Notes under the pieces: generated by a model | Database searches by the model: none | What the model was told of the DNA's origin: nothing | Seen by the model: the letters and a program-made list of their open reading frames with translations, nothing else | NCBI GenBank assembly: GCA_032173965.1 | Contig: CM063284.1 | Location: forward strand, 113,124,410-113,188,409 | DNA: 64,000 nucleotides | Direction of reading: 5' to 3' | Source: Sitta carolinensis | Lineage: Eukaryota; Chordata; Aves; Passeriformes; Sittidae | Shown here: positions 1 to 13,789 of the stretch, piece after piece | How the letters are laid out: every line of letters begins with the position of its first letter | Numbering within the stretch: position 1 is the first letter of the stretch | Position numbers and translations under genes: made by a program

Positions 1-240
1 TCTGTACACTCACAATGAACAGGTCAGCTTCTCTGAATAGGTAAAATGTCTCACAACACCCGAAACAAGAATTCCAGTTAAACGAAGTTATTTTCCTTTT
101 GAAGAAGCATTGCAACATTGTAGAAAGTAAGGGGAAGAGTAACTATTCCCACCAAATGGCAACTGTACTCCATGATTTGAAACACCTTGTGGACTCTACA
201 TTAATCATCAGTGACAGAAGCCCAAAACATTTGATTTCAC

Positions 241-405
241 CTGCATATAACTCAGAAAAGGTACCCCTTCTACTCAGATATGGATTTAGCCAAAATGGTC
301 TATTCTTTTGCAATCCTGTGCTTGGATCAATCCGATTTGCTCTTCCTTGGTCTGACCCAGATGCCACTCCATAACCTACAGATGGTTCATTGTACTGTAT
401 CCCAT
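241..405 (-). CDS. Candidate internal protein-coding exon, gene unknown
   Basis: Seen: on the minus strand a frame of about 90 codons is open across this block. A plausible acceptor lies at its 5' side (pyrimidine-rich stretch ending TTTAACAG, with a CTCAT branch-like motif about 25 bases upstream). A good donor lies at its 3' side (GCAG then GTGAAA). The enclosed exon is 165 bp, a multiple of three, and begins and ends in phase 1, as symmetric exons of large membrane or extracellular proteins often do. It would encode 54 whole codons plus split codons. Landmarks include GIQYNEPSVGYG near the start, RIDPSTGLQ in the middle and FWLNPYLSRRG near the end. The other two frames meet stops within the first 10 codons. 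I do not recognise the family. There is no signal peptide or membrane segment. It could still be a chance frame, because no neighbouring exon is secure. Confidence 0.38.
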
Positions 406-1499
406 CTGTTAAATAAAACACAGTAATGAGAATACATCACTCCAGTATTCTTCACTTTACTTTGGTTTCCATTCTAATCCTGAACACAGCTGAAGGTCCT
501 GGTCCTTTCAGTAGTCCATGACAAAATTATCTGAGAGAAGACCTCTTCATTCTGCCTCTTACAGAAAATGGATACAACAGAGCTTCTATGCCCAAAAGGT
601 GTCAGATTCAAACTCAAATGTATTGAACGGGGATCTCCCGGCTTCAGCACTCGCTTCTACCACACATTGTTTGCTATGTTTAGCTCATGATAAAAGGATT
701 CATCTTTTCTTAAGGTCGCTTAGCTACCAACGAAACACCACAGCAGCACATTCCTAAATAAAAAATTTAATCATGTCGTTAATAAATTAATTATCAAGAT
801 TTCAAGGAGAAACAGTTCTGTTTTGGAAGATTTTTTGAGTTTAGCTTCAACACTACAGCACATACAGTAGATATTGTTAAAATAACCCTAATAAATTTGA
901 ACTGATAACACAGAAATATTAATAGTGTTCATGTATAAAGAAAACTATTCATATTTTACTGAAAGTTGGGATTCTTTAGGGTGTATAGTTATATGAAATA
1001 AGTGCAAGTTTGACACATAAATCATTGTATATACCTCAAAGAAAAGTCTGTTTTCTGAAAAGTCAGTGCAGTGCAAGAGAATTTTTAGTTGTTTAATTAA
1101 AGAAAAAAAAAATAAAATCCAGCTTGTATCTTAAGACAATATTTTTATAAAGATATACTTTTTTTATGTAGAAAGGTCATCCTATTTTGCAGGAGAAGAT
1201 GGATGATAACATCAACTTTAGCCAGTTTTCTTAGTGAAATCTTGGCTTTCTTGAAATCAAGAGACTTTTTGGCATTGAATTCCATTAAGCACGATTTCAG
1301 TGCCTGAAATTTAGAAGAGAGAATTTTTCATGCTTTATTGAATCTAATCGGTGATTGAAACTCTTTGTTTTGGTTTTCATTTATTTCATTCTCTACTTTT
1401 GTGAAACATGAGTTAAAAAAATAAGAAAAGACTAACAAATTCTCTAGAACAAATCAATGTTATGAAATTAATAATAATACAAAATGAGCATGTAAGCTT
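406..1499. other. No gene seen
   Basis: AT-rich, A/T runs near 1100. The acceptor side of the exon candidate lies at 406-440. A short open frame at 518-757 has no protein character. Confidence 0.6.
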
Positions 1500-1560
1500 A
1501 TGTAGTGTCTTTCATGTAGAAGTATCCCAAGGCACTTGGTAACAGAAACTCAATAAGGAG
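1500..1560 (+). mobile_element. Ancient L3/MIR3-like repeat fragment
   Basis: Seen: TGTAGTGTCTTTCATGTAGA followed by TATCCCAAGGCACTTGGTAAC. Known: several old amniote CR1-L3-type 3' ends carry a segment of the form AGCGCCTTTCATC, then GATCTCAAAGCGCTTTACAAA. Order and spacing agree, with many substitutions. Confidence 0.4.
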
Positions 1561-4500
1561 TGCAAAAGTGCTTTGTCAGATAGGATAAGCCAGGGGAAAA
1601 GGGGAAATTAATTAAGCATGGATTTAAATTTCTCAGCCAACACAGCATTTAGAACCTTGGTCAGAAAAGACAGTGGTTCCAATATCTGTATCCAGGGAAC
1701 ATAACAGACTATTTCAGTCTTTAATTCTTGAGGGTTGTTCAATAGTTTTCCCACAATAATATGGGTATGAGTAACAGGAATGAAGACTGGCAGCTACATT
1801 TCCAAAAAGCAGTCCCTGCCTCTCTCCCTCCACTTTTTCATAGACAAATAGATTCAGATAAGTTGATCACCTGACATGCATGCCAGTCACTTGTCTGTGG
1901 AGATACCCAAGATGGAATTTGGTACAGCAGTAATTAAGAATACCAGGTAAAGGACTGGATAACTCTTTTCTGTGCTGTTGAGTTCACTGTTTTAAACCAA
2001 CGTACGTCTCCTTATGGAGGTAGTCCACATCTCTGACAGAGTGATCTGCTACACAGTAGTTCCTAAGACAGCACGTATTTCACAGGGAAAAATAAAGTTG
2101 CTTGGGAAGTACTATAGCAATCGATAATACATAAATCACAGCTTCCCTGATGTTGCAGAAACGTGCACATCCTCTATTTTTCAAACATTTTTCTCTTAGG
2201 AACACATGGACCATCCCTTTTATTGGATGGCTGCCTCTTCGGATTAATGCATCCTTCTGGTGCATAAATTAGCAATGCACAGAGGAAAAAAGGAGAGGCA
2301 CTAAATCTCAGGAAACTGAAGCCATACAGAAAAACTGAGATTCACAGTAGAGCTGAATGAGTGACTCACCATGAATAATTTATCCAAAAAGTTAGCCTAC
2401 ACTTCTGTTCATGGAGTAGCTATAAGAAGCTTATAATTTCCTCAGTTTTATTATGAAACAAAACCTCCAAATATTGTATGTCTTCACTGCAAATAACTTC
2501 CTGTAAATATTTCATGTCCTATTTTAATAGATTGGGCATTTTTGGTTGATCAAATAAATCACATGATGATGTTTCTGTTCTCTAGATGGATGAACCCATA
2601 AGCACATATTTTGAATGCCTGCTGTGATTAAGCAAGCAAGCAGCTCAGTAATATGTGAAAAGTGAGTGTAGGGAAAATAAGTTACAAAAACTCTAAAGAT
2701 CTTTCTGCAAATTATTTTTTCAGTATTTATACTGAAGCTGTAGTGAATTGTACTTCTGATTAATACCTCTAGGAATTTGCAGGTGCCTCTAAATATTTTC
2801 TTTCTTGAAGATTTGGCACAGAATAATCTGCCAGTCTTTCTAGAGTTTAATCTAAGCTTTTGGGCCAGATACTAGGATTTGGTGCATGCATAGATAGATT
2901 AAAGCAACTATGTTGAAGTTTTACTGGAATATTTTCAGTCTGAAATATCCTTGTGTAGTTTGTGGTTTTAATTGGACTGACCTTCCTTGTGCAATTTTGA
3001 GAAATACTCCCTGCTACTTCCATAAATTATGAAACCTCAACAACTACTTAGGGAAGAACAAGCCATCAGTGCATTTAGAATTTACAGGAGTATACAGATC
3101 AGTCTTATAAAAGTCATCTAGTAAAATTTATTAATATGTCTTATAATGTTCAGATATTGAAATACTATATTACATATTACAGGAAAAAGAAGACTGAAGA
3201 GCTGAAGATTCACCAGAAATTCTTTTGTTGTGTGCCCTGACACAGGCTGAAGATAAAGACAACATACCAGAATCCTCTCCACTTCACATTACTTTTAATT
3301 ATGCTTGCATAATTATTACTAACATCCTGCTTTAATTTTTTGCATATCTAAAAAGTGAATCCACATAAATTATCTTTTTTCATATCTGTGCTAAAGCTTT
3401 ACAAAATAAATTTGCTTGATTCTTTATTTTATAGCAGTGGTATAAATTTGTCAATATAATAAGAAAATAAAACTGAAAAAATAAACAACGTAAGTTCTTA
3501 CCTGAGCTCTTGAGCTATAGAGTCCACTTGAACTGTTAATAAAAGCAGGAAAGAATTAATTAGTTTACACTTCCAGACTTGTGCTTTCTGCAGCTTTGCA
3601 CCTGCCTATCTGTAATGACAGAGGAGTGGCTATCAAAACACAGGTGGTTATTCCATGCTAACCACAGGATTGTAGCTACTAGTGACAAATGCTAAATGAA
3701 CATGTAATTCTCACAGTTATTTTAGGATGTATGAAACCTGGAGAATGATGTTCAGTGGAACAATTAAAAATATTTTTTAAAAAAAGTAAAAGCAAAGACC
3801 CTTGGTTGTCCTGAAAATAGAATGCAAATTCTCTTATTTTTCAGAATTTAAAATCAGTTTGGGAATTGTGAAGGCTGGTGTTTACAAATCCCTGCCCACA
3901 CAAGAGCATACAGCATATTGACAAGGCCAACAGGTGTCCTAAGGATTACTCATATTGCAGAGGCAACTTTTGTTGTTTCCATTTCTGGGGAAAATGCTCT
4001 TGATATATTATTTTCTATAAGAGTGTATGCACATGTATAAAAACACGGAGAAAAAAAAAACAACATAAGTTTTAAAATTGTGTTATTAGCATTTTGTGTG
4101 AAAGGGTATGAAAGCCCTATTAACTACAACCAAAGTTTGCTATGCCAGCCAAACTGTTTTAACTCACAGTTCTGACCTACAGAGAAGATATTCCCTAATG
4201 CTGAAGTGTGAATAACTTCCCTATTCAGAGACTTTCCAAGTTCGTTGTTTGGTACTTTTGAAATATATATGAATTTTATATTAATATCAGGGGTCGCCAC
4301 TGAGGGTGGCATCAAAGGTTTTTATGACAATTATTATGTTTTTTAGAAAGCTTTATCTGTATTTATTCTCCTATCTGCAGTCAGTCTGTGGTACTACAAT
4401 GCTCTTCTTCTGTCTTTCCCTGAGTGAAGTCTGGCACTTTTTGCCCCTTTGATCATTTGAAAATAGAGAAGTAATGGCAAACCACTCTAATTTTTCATTC

Positions 4501-5168
4501 TTGACCATAACTTTAACCTGAAGGCACAATATTAACAATTCAAATTAATGAGTGTGACAACGAATAGAAGTAGTCTGTTTTGCACAATCGTGAGAATGCA
4601 CAATTCTCATTAAAATCAGAGTGAAGGATAGGCGCTTTGTGCCTTTGAAAATTGTCATAAGCAAAAATGTTCAAGGGGTAAGCAAAACTTTGGCATTTAT
4701 TTTTAAGTATATCCATTTTTCACTTGTTATCAAGAGTCACAAAAAGTATTATGAATTAAATAAAAAGTTATTTTCCTGGAAGGGTTGTATGGCTAGTCAG
4801 TCATGTTTTCCAGATGTTGAGATCATTAAGGGCCTGTTTATCTCTCAGTACTGCATTTCCATCTGTTCCTAACAAAAAGAGAGTAATATCTGGGAAATAC
4901 AACTGTGTCATAACTTTGCAAATGAAACATGAGCACCAATACTTCAAAAAAACCCACAAGCTCCTCTTCTGCCACATACACCTGCAGCTTTTGATTAAAG
5001 AAAATTTACTTCGGGACCATTTTCAAAACTATTTTATAGATAATTAATGGCAATAGACAGAAAAACATTCAGGTGGCTGAGACAAAGTTTTGATATACTA
5101 TTTTTAAAGCATCCATTCAATTTTGTCAACTCTACTCGTGGAAAATCATTTTGTTTTAGGTTTGGGTC

Positions 5169-5190
5169 TTTTTGTTTGTTTGTTTGTTTA
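5169..5190. repeat. (GTTT)n microsatellite
   Basis: Seen: four GTTT units within a T-rich stretch. Confidence 0.8.
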
Positions 5191-5583
5191 TGGTTTTTTT
5201 ACATAATAAAAAAACATAGCCTTTATTCTCTTTGAAAAATAACTCAAAGAAAATACCATCAGTAGATTTTTTTTGGCTTTTCTTTATAGCACAGCTAATA
5301 ACATCATGCCTCTTGATGCCAGCAGTCTGTGTCCTGCCTTGATTAAAAAAGCAGCCACAAGGAAGCTACAGAGTCTCTCACTGCACATTAAGGACTGTGC
5401 ACAGGAACTATGATATTTCATGGTGTTCTGGGCACAGGGTCGTGGAGTGTGCTTGCTAACTCACCCTTGGTTCCTTTGGAGCGTGTGCGCAGCTTTTTAT
5501 TTTCCCCATCTGCATCCATCTGTAATATTAACACAAGGTCTTTAATTCATACCTTTTGCCATTGAGAAAAAAAACTCCAATGC

Positions 5584-5598
5584 TTTTTTTTTTTTTTT
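5584..5598. repeat. T15 homopolymer
   Basis: Seen directly. Confidence 0.8.
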
Positions 5599-6577
5599 CA
5601 CATTTCCAAAGGCTAGACAGTAATAGAAAAAAGAATAATCATGCCTTATTAATCTTGTCAAAGAGATAAAAAGCCATCTGTGAATATCTAGTAAATACCT
5701 AGGAGATACCTTTAATGATGCAGATTTGTTTAATAAAGTGATAGTTATGAGTGATTCTGTAAGGTTTAATGATGAGGTCTACAGGTGTTAGCTGAAGGCA
5801 TAAGGTTAGAAAGAGTAATGCTGCATGAGTGCTGCTTTAAGCATCCACCTCTTGATACAAAAGATCCCAGAAAGCTGCTGTGACTACAGGAACTCTCCAT
5901 TTTTATTTTAACTGAGGCATAGCTCTACAGCTACATTGGAACCTGCATTTCTGACTTACAACTTCATCCTTAAAATATGAAGCCTTCTCACTTGACAATG
6001 CATAACAGCACATATACAGCTTTGAAATTCTTCAACACTTAATCAACTTCTTCTTTAAGATGTTTTACTTGAAGATACAGTGAGTTACAGAATTACAGGA
6101 AGTTTTATGGGCAAATGTAGTGTCTGGATTTATATTTACATTTAAAAAAAAAACAGACCCAAAGAGTCAAAAAGCCCAAAACCACCCCTGCCCCGAAGTC
6201 AGCTGCTGTCATAAGTTTTCTAACTGAAATAAGAGAGACCTTTCAAAACTTTTGGCTACATCTAAACCCAAACTGGAAATATGCACCATTCTGGCCTTGG
6301 ATGTGGCCCAGACACATAATTATAGGGGCAGGCTTTCAATCCATGGATTTTATTGCAAACCCCTGAAATTCAAAAAGGATTAAGATTTCATGTTATGGTG
6401 TGGAGAACTGCAGTGATGCATAGCAGATTGTACAACGGTGCAATTTTGGCCATGTCCAGGGAGGCAAACTCCTTTCTAAAAGTAGCACTTACTATTTACA
6501 TAAGGAGGACTCTGTCACTAGGAATTTTTGTCTAAGCAAAATATTGGGAACTATGGAATTTTTCTTCAGTCTCTGAG

Positions 6578-6655
6578 GGAACCTTGCTATCTGTCTTTGA
6601 TTTGAATCTCAGTTTCCCTCTTTGTAAAATGGTGATCAAATGTACTGTAGACAAA
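6578..6655 (+). mobile_element. MIR-like SINE relic (3' part)
   Basis: Seen: at 6607-6636 the block TCTCAGTTTCCCTCTTTG continues into TAAAATGGTGATCAA. This corresponds to the well-known MIR segment CTCAGTTTCC...CTGTAAAATGGGGATAA. The upstream CTCTGAGGGAACCTTG part is more weakly alike. The boundaries are approximate. Confidence 0.55.
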
Positions 6656-8739
6656 GCAACTTCCACGGGTTTCTGCAGATCAGTTTGCAGACACCAGTGC
6701 CTGATTTACAAAACTGTGTTGGGTAACAGGTAGATGTGGAGATCAGAAGTTGCCAGGCATCTCTCCCTGCAAAATGTCACAAGATAAATACTGATGTCAC
6801 CAGAAGGTCCTGTCTATTATTTCACTTCTTTCTGAGGAACAGCTGAACTGCCCTGGACTGAGGAAAAATGCAAAAAGTCCTGTTTGTGCCTTTTTCCATT
6901 TATAGAGTTTGAAGATCTGAGTATGCTTTATTTTTAGCTCTATATGACTCAGATTACTAGAGATGTTTTGAAGGTCTTATCTGAAAGAACATTGCAGAAT
7001 ATGAAAAAAAATGACCTGAGAAATAAAAAGAGTAAAAAGTCAGCCTTTCTAGGGGATAAAAAGCATTTCTTTAATTTCCTGGGTTTTATTTGTTTTTATA
7101 TATGTTTCAACGTTATGAGCAGCTATTGGAATCAAAATACCTATTTGAAGGAGAGAACACAAACATTTGAAAAGGGTATTCATGGACTTTGAGAAGTGTA
7201 ATTCTAAAACACAGGTTAGTGATGTCTGAAATGAAAATATAAGTTGATGGAAATGCACATCATAGCCAGACAATTATATCTTTTCTCTGTTTAAATTTGC
7301 ATCTGATATTGATTATTAGCAGGGAAAAACATGAGGGGCCTCTGTTTATGTAGTGGGGCTGATGGCAGCCTTTACTTGTTACTATCCTTAAAAGCTGGAG
7401 AATGAGTTTTTGCAATGTGACTGCAATGGTAATGGGAAACATGGCTCTGTTCTCTGATGCTGAGTTGTGATTGAAGGCACTGACCTGCCATAGACTTATA
7501 ATAGGGGAGCAGGTGTGGCAATGATGGACTTTAATTTCCTTTAATAAACCTTTTATGTGCCACACTTTTACTGCCATTCTATGCTCTCCAAGGTCCTGCA
7601 CATAATAGGTTCATTACTTTTGATTACTATAGTCTATTGAGACAAACAACTCCAGAACACACTATATATTATGTTCAGTTAAACCAATATAGACTATTTA
7701 TCCACTGTGCATTATTTCACCTGCAACTCTACAGACAAAATTAACAACAGCTCCTGTAAGCTAAAACTATTAAAACCACTGGTACTCCTTTGTCATCATT
7801 TCATAATAAATACCACACCAATCACAGTGCTGCTCTTTTAATTATGAAACAAAAAGTGCCCACTGCCTCTACTGAACAGCAGTTACTTTAGTCTAAACAG
7901 CAGGTTGCATTGTGATGAATATTTAAAAAATGCACAGAGTGAAAACCAATGATAAAATCAATACAGATGATTTTTCAATTGATTTTCTTTCCTTGTAAAA
8001 GTTTCACACCATGAGAGATCTTTTTATCAACTGAAACCTATAATTTATAGGACAGTTTAGCTTGGTGCATACACATATCAAAATAATCATCATGTCTGTG
8101 TTGCATAAAAGACACTTTAAGCTACAAAATAGTCCTACGCATTAACTTGAAATATAAAAGTAACTGAATAAAACTGAAATCTCTTAACTGTGTCAGCAAA
8201 AAAAACCCAAAAACCCTCTCTTGCTCAAAATTAAAATTTACTATATTTGGAATTTGGTAGTTCTTTTAGAGACTGCCTGATACTGACATAAAGTGAATGA
8301 AGTGTCTCACTTCTGTTTTTCATCTGCATAGTGATATTTTTACATGAATAGTGATGAATTTTACATGAAATTACAGCAAAATATGGTCAACAAGAAGCAT
8401 TCAAACTTTCAAATTGCTCATGGAAAAACAAAAGGATTACATTCTGAGAAATTCTAGCCAATATTTTTAGAGGTAGTTGTTATGAAGGTGTTAATTTGAG
8501 GCATATATTATTACTGTTGTGACTGTAAAGGTTGGGTGGATTCTGGAAAGTGCTTCATGTCATCAAAGCTGGGGGATGGTCACCCTCCCTCCCACTACAT
8601 ATGTTGTCTTGAGTCAAAAATCCATAAGGGATAAATAGAATGGTCATGTCTGCACAAAATACTCACACAATATCTCGCTGCTAATTCTTTTAGCCATCAG
8701 GACCAAGGGGATAATAAAATGCTTGCCAGGAAAATTTTA

Positions 8740-8815
8740 TTGGGGGTTATAGTCCCATAATTTTTAAGGGCAAGCTTTACAAAAATAATGGCAAGTGAAT
8801 GGTGGAACTAAGACC
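8740..8815 (+). mobile_element. Very weak L3/MIR-like tail
   Basis: GGCAAGTGAATGGTGGAACT followed by AAGACCAC loosely follows the old-repeat tail of the form AGCAAGTCAGTGGCAGAGCTGGGA. Only this short part is suggestive. Confidence 0.2.
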
Positions 8816-9607
8816 ACTTAATCTTTGTGGTTTATAGCTAGATTCTCTGATTTGATGGATTTTAAACTCATCTAAACATTTTCTTTTCAAAATTAGTTGA
8901 AGCTAGCTAATGGAGTCTAAAGGAATTAGTGGGAAATACGCAGTCAGAAACACAAGGACAGAGGCTCAGAAGCTCTGCAGTCCCAAATCATTAAGCAAGT
9001 AGGTTAAGAAATAAATGCTTTCTGCCTCAGTTATACTCCATTTCTGTGATCTCAAAATTTATTGAAGATATTGGTGTGGAATTATTTTCTGAAAACGTGT
9101 TCCAGAAAATCTCCCAAGGTTTATGAGTGCCCTCTGTCTGACTTTGTGAATTTCATTCTGATCTTTCCTCCACTTTTCCTTCAATGGTGATTGAGATTTA
9201 AGTGTAAGTCAACAACTAGATTGCAGAAAACTGACTGGAGTCACTGACAATACCCCAAATTCTGCTTGGCTGAAACTGTAATAATTTGCTATTTAACTGC
9301 TACAGGGTATTCATGTTTCTCCAGATTAATTTACTGCTGCAATAGCAGCAATCATACTTTCTGAGCAAAGTATTTCAGAGCTCCTGGCTGCAGGAACCAA
9401 ATGGTACTTCTTTTGTTATTACCATCCCACTGCAGTTAACAGACTCGAGAGCAGCACCTGGAAATACTTCCCTGAGTGAGAGAATCAGGATTTGGCTCTG
9501 AGTTTGGTTTTTTGTGTGCCCAGAGTCTGTCTGTGCACATGTGCATGTACTGATGTAATAGGATCCAAGAATATGACTAGCAGCTGAAAATAGGGCATGT
9601 GCAATAA

Positions 9608-9642
9608 ATTATAATAATGACAATAATAATAATAACAACAAC
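9608..9642. repeat. Short (AAT)/(AAC) microsatellite
   Basis: Seen: AATAATGACAATAATAATAA then CAACAAC. Confidence 0.7.
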
Positions 9643-10770
9643 TATTTCAGTTTACTTGCACATTTTTAAATTTGAATTTCTGAAACTAAATTGACACTAC
9701 TATCTGGGAAAGAGAGTTTTACAGCACACTACTGTGAAATAAACTACAACTTAGAGAAGACAGTGCTGCTGACATAGGTAAAAGTGAAATGCATCTCCTG
9801 TAAAGAGCTCATGTAAGAGCTATGCACTTTGTAATTTCCATTGTAATCTCCATACAAGCATGACTTTCCTGGAGTGGTTTTCACACTGCTGGAGTGTCAG
9901 TCTGTTTCCTTTTGAATAACCAGATAGAGGAATAGAAGTCACCAGTTTATCGAGAGATAGAGTATAAGGTTTATCATTTTACAGTGAGTTTCCAAATTGA
10001 AGTTATAGCTGATTTTCAAAATTAAATTTGGGGAATCATTTCACTAAGACAAACTTTACCTGATTTTGAGAGGTCTGGAAAAAGAATAACTTTTTCTCTA
10101 CCGTTTTTAATTTGTGAATTACTTAAGTTACAGCTATATCTGTCACAAACTTAGAGAACTCAGTCAGAAAGAAAAACCTCACTGATTTTTAAAGCACACA
10201 AATCCATTCTCTAGTCTCCAACATAAGCCACAAACTTCAAAGATTGAAAAAAACATCAGATTTTGCTAAGGACAATGGACAGGACTGTGCTACACTGTGT
10301 CTCAAGGTGACACGACACCTTGTGTGCTTATCCTTACAGTAAATAATACCCTTAGAGCAAGATTTTCAGTGGGTTTGATACTCATATTTTTATATTTCTT
10401 TTCACTAACTTATGTAAGATTCTACCGCATAAAAGAGAAAAAAAGTCATAGAGAATTTTTTTTTTTTAATAAATCTTAAAGCAAGATTTCCTACAGCCCT
10501 TCCAGAAGACTAGAGCACTATTTGTCTGTGTATGTGTGCTGACTGAATGGTTATTTTAGTCTACGATAACATTTTTAATATATGAAGTAGGAATTTCACA
10601 TTGACGGTGAGAAGTACAGTGAGGGAAAGAAATGCCGAGAACACATATAACAGCTTCTAGACAAAGCTATGTATTTTCATTGCTGGTGGTAAAAATAATC
10701 CAGAATCCAAATATGATTTTTTAGGAACATTGCTTGCAATGTGGTTAAAGTTTCTTGCTCTTCATCTTTC

Positions 10771-10787
10771 TTTTTTTTTTTTTTTTT
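10771..10787. repeat. T17 homopolymer
   Basis: Seen directly. Confidence 0.8.
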
Positions 10788-12094
10788 CTTGTTTAATAAT
10801 ATGTTGATGACCAGAAAGAAAAAATATTTAGAAATACATTTCTGAATACTATCACTAAAAATATGCCTTGTTTAGTGATTTTTGACTATAAACAAGGAGT
10901 CATTGCATCTTTATTTTTGAAAATTTTACTTTAGTTTTCTCAATGCTGCGCTTGATTTCTCTAGGAAAAAGTTGAATGACATGGAAATAATTGGTTCAGC
11001 TCTATGCATTTTTCGGGCATTAAAATAAGTACATTTACTAAATGCAAACTTTAAAACATGCTTATAACACATACAAATCATCAACAATTTGACATCTCAT
11101 AGTGTGATTGAATGGTGTACGCGTTTTTGAGAAGTAGATTTTTTATATTGAATTCACTACTTGGAAATATTCAGAGACAAAATAAGCCTTAGATCAGAGG
11201 CAAGCTTGAATAGCTTTGTAATGAGGATGATTTATTTTGATTCTCACTTCTGATTTCTGAGTTGTCACTGCTGTTGTATACTTCATCCATGCAACTTTGC
11301 ACAACTGGCAGTGCTGAATATAAACCAAAGCCATATGTTTATGTCCTTTTGCCAAACGACTACAGCAAATAGTTCTATTATTCCCTTAGGTAACCAACAT
11401 GTGCCAAGTATTTCTATTAGTCTTCTTTACCAAGGCTTTAGAGGGCAGAGTCACAGCTTCATGAAATTAAGGGGCTGCTGCTACTTTTTAAATTCAGAGA
11501 AAAATTATATAGTATACTACACTCAAATGTAGCTCAGGCCGGGCTACTTTCTGGAGGTTTTTCTTCCTAGGTTATTATTTTTTTATGTAGTTCAAGTTCT
11601 TGTCATATTTCCTATGCTAGTATATATTAAAAATATTTTTTAGAAGAGTCAATATTAAAAAAAAAAGCTTTGATGCTTTGAGATCTTTTTTAAGTACACT
11701 AAAGTTTTAACCCACCCAACTGCCATACAGTTAAAGAAATCCCAAAACAATAAACCTTGTATATATGTATAAATCATTAATAAGTTATCAATCAAAGATT
11801 AAATTTAAGCAGTGTATTTTGAAATATATGCTCATTCCTGAAGTCATATAGATTCAAAGATACTTGTGTTACTGACAGTATGTATGGTTAAAAGAGCATA
11901 ATTTACAAACTTAAGAACTAGAATTTCTACATAATTACAAAAATTTTCATCTCTTCAACTGTTTAGTACAGCTATACATTACTGTTGAAGATTTTTCTTA
12001 AAACAGCAGATATTGTGCAAGAAAAGTTGTCCTAGAGCATGAGACACTACACATGAAACTACAGAGTATTCTACTACTAATAAAGCCATTTTTC

Positions 12095-12114
12095 TACAAA
12101 AATTAATTTTTGTA
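12095..12114. repeat. Perfect 20-bp palindrome
   Basis: Seen: TACAAAAATT followed directly by AATTTTTGTA, perfectly self-complementary with no spacer. Its A/T content lowers its significance. Confidence 0.8.
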
Positions 12115-12240
12115 AATAAATTACCCCACCTTTGTGTGTTTCCAGGTGAAAATACGTGCAGATTCCAAAGGACCAAATTTGTCACACAGCCCAAGATGCC
12201 TTTCCTGATTTAACAGATAATCCTCAAATTCATTCTCTGG

Positions 12241-12302
12241 AAAAAACAGACAAACAAACAAACCCAAAAATAACAAAAGAAAAAAAAAAAAAAAAAAAAA
12301 AA
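12241..12302. repeat. (AAAC)n-like tract ending in A23
   Basis: Seen: repeated CAAA units in 12246-12264, then a mixed A-rich stretch, then 23 consecutive A at 12280-12302. Low complexity. It explains the open frame crossing it on the minus strand. Confidence 0.8.
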
Positions 12303-13789
12303 CAGCTATACTAAATAAAACATAGATGAAACAAGACACTCTTTACATCAAATGGGTAAATAATCCAGCTGCAATATTTTCTTCAGTGATTTTACAAGGG
12401 TGCAGAGGCATCAGTGATGCTTCTAAAAGGCATAAAGAATAAGTTTCTTTCTTTTCTTATAATAGTTTCTTTATATCATTAATGCCCTTTTGACAGCTTA
12501 TGGAACAGACCTGCTCTAAGAAAAGTTTTTCATCTTGTGTGGACAAAAATCTACCTTTTCTATATGTAGAAATCCTTAGTCAAATATTTTAATTGCATCA
12601 GAACCCCTTTGGCTGAGTGGAATGCTTCAGTTCATGATGCAAAATAAATGAGAAATATTCTGAAATAGCTTAAAACCATAAAAAAACCCTTAATTTTATT
12701 TTTACTGACTTCAAATATTAAAATTTAAAGTTTGGTAGGCTGAGAGTGTTTTCAGCATAAGCCAAATTAAGGAAATCTTTGACATTTCTCCATACTCAAT
12801 TTTTATTCCTTTCTGTGAGGAACTTTATGCTAAATCAACAGAGGGAAGGCTGAAGTTTACATCTGAGTGTACAAGACCAAGATCTTTGTTCTCAGAAATA
12901 CTGAATGCCCAAACCCTTCTAACAGCTAAAGCTCTAGGCACTTGAAACCTGGAAGAATCTGACAATGAGCAGTTATTAAGGGCAAGTTTTATTTATGGGT
13001 TGTTCCTAATGCTAGTGACCAAAACATTAAGATTTTGCTATCAGTTGCAACTTCAGAGGTCTGTTTCACATATCATTCATTGTATTTAGCAAAATAAATC
13101 TATTCATTGAGGATATTCTAATTATGACAAAGTTTGCAAATAAACTTTCAGAACTTTAAGTATTCTTTTAGTGATATCTGATGACAGTTTTTTCAACAAA
13201 ATTTTGAATGCTACATTTCTGAAATTGCAAAGGCTCATTCTAAACAGATTATCAGGGAAACTAGAGTTTCCTGAGTGACCCATTTCTGCTTGTGTCCAAA
13301 TAGATAGTATGCTGATTTCATCCCATACAGAACTTTTTTTTTTTTAATTACAATCAGTACACTTTTATCAAATAATGAAACAGGCAACAGATGTAAGATT
13401 GTAAAGAAAGGAGAAAACCCAGAGCAAACTATCTCAATACAAAAAGGATTTGTTAGGCTTTTTTTAACCTACATGTTACTAGAAAGAGATGTTGTTTATC
13501 ATCAAAGTCCAATTTCCTGTTATTCTATTTCAACATTCATAATAAACCCAAAACCCACAAAAGAAGTCTCAAAGCTTTCTACCTTCCTCTTCCTCTTTGT
13601 TCAAAACACACTAACCTAAAACAAAAGACCTCTGAGAACAACTACGATGGTTAGCAAAACTCTTTCTAAAAACTTAAACTTGGCAGATTTTTGTCTAAAA
13701 TTCTGGCGACTTAAGTATTTATTAACAATATATTTTTCATTTAATTCCTCAAAGATTGCCAATAAAGAACTAAATCACATAAGGGAGTA
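12303..13789. other. No gene seen
   Basis: AT-rich, high in A runs. No repeats or sites recognised. Confidence 0.6.

Larger units (their letters stand above)
1561..6577. other. No gene seen
   Basis: AT-rich intergenic or intronic DNA. Overlapping chance frames at 4.6-5.2 kb. Apart from the simple repeats listed, I see no structure. Confidence 0.6.
6656..12094. other. No gene seen
   Basis: AT-rich DNA with short T runs and the small AAT repeat. The 113-codon minus-strand frame at 7260-7601 has no recognisable domain and no convincing splice context. Confidence 0.6.

Noticed and set aside
7260..7601. 113-codon minus-strand open frame
   Set aside because: No domain, and no conserved-looking splice sites at its edges.
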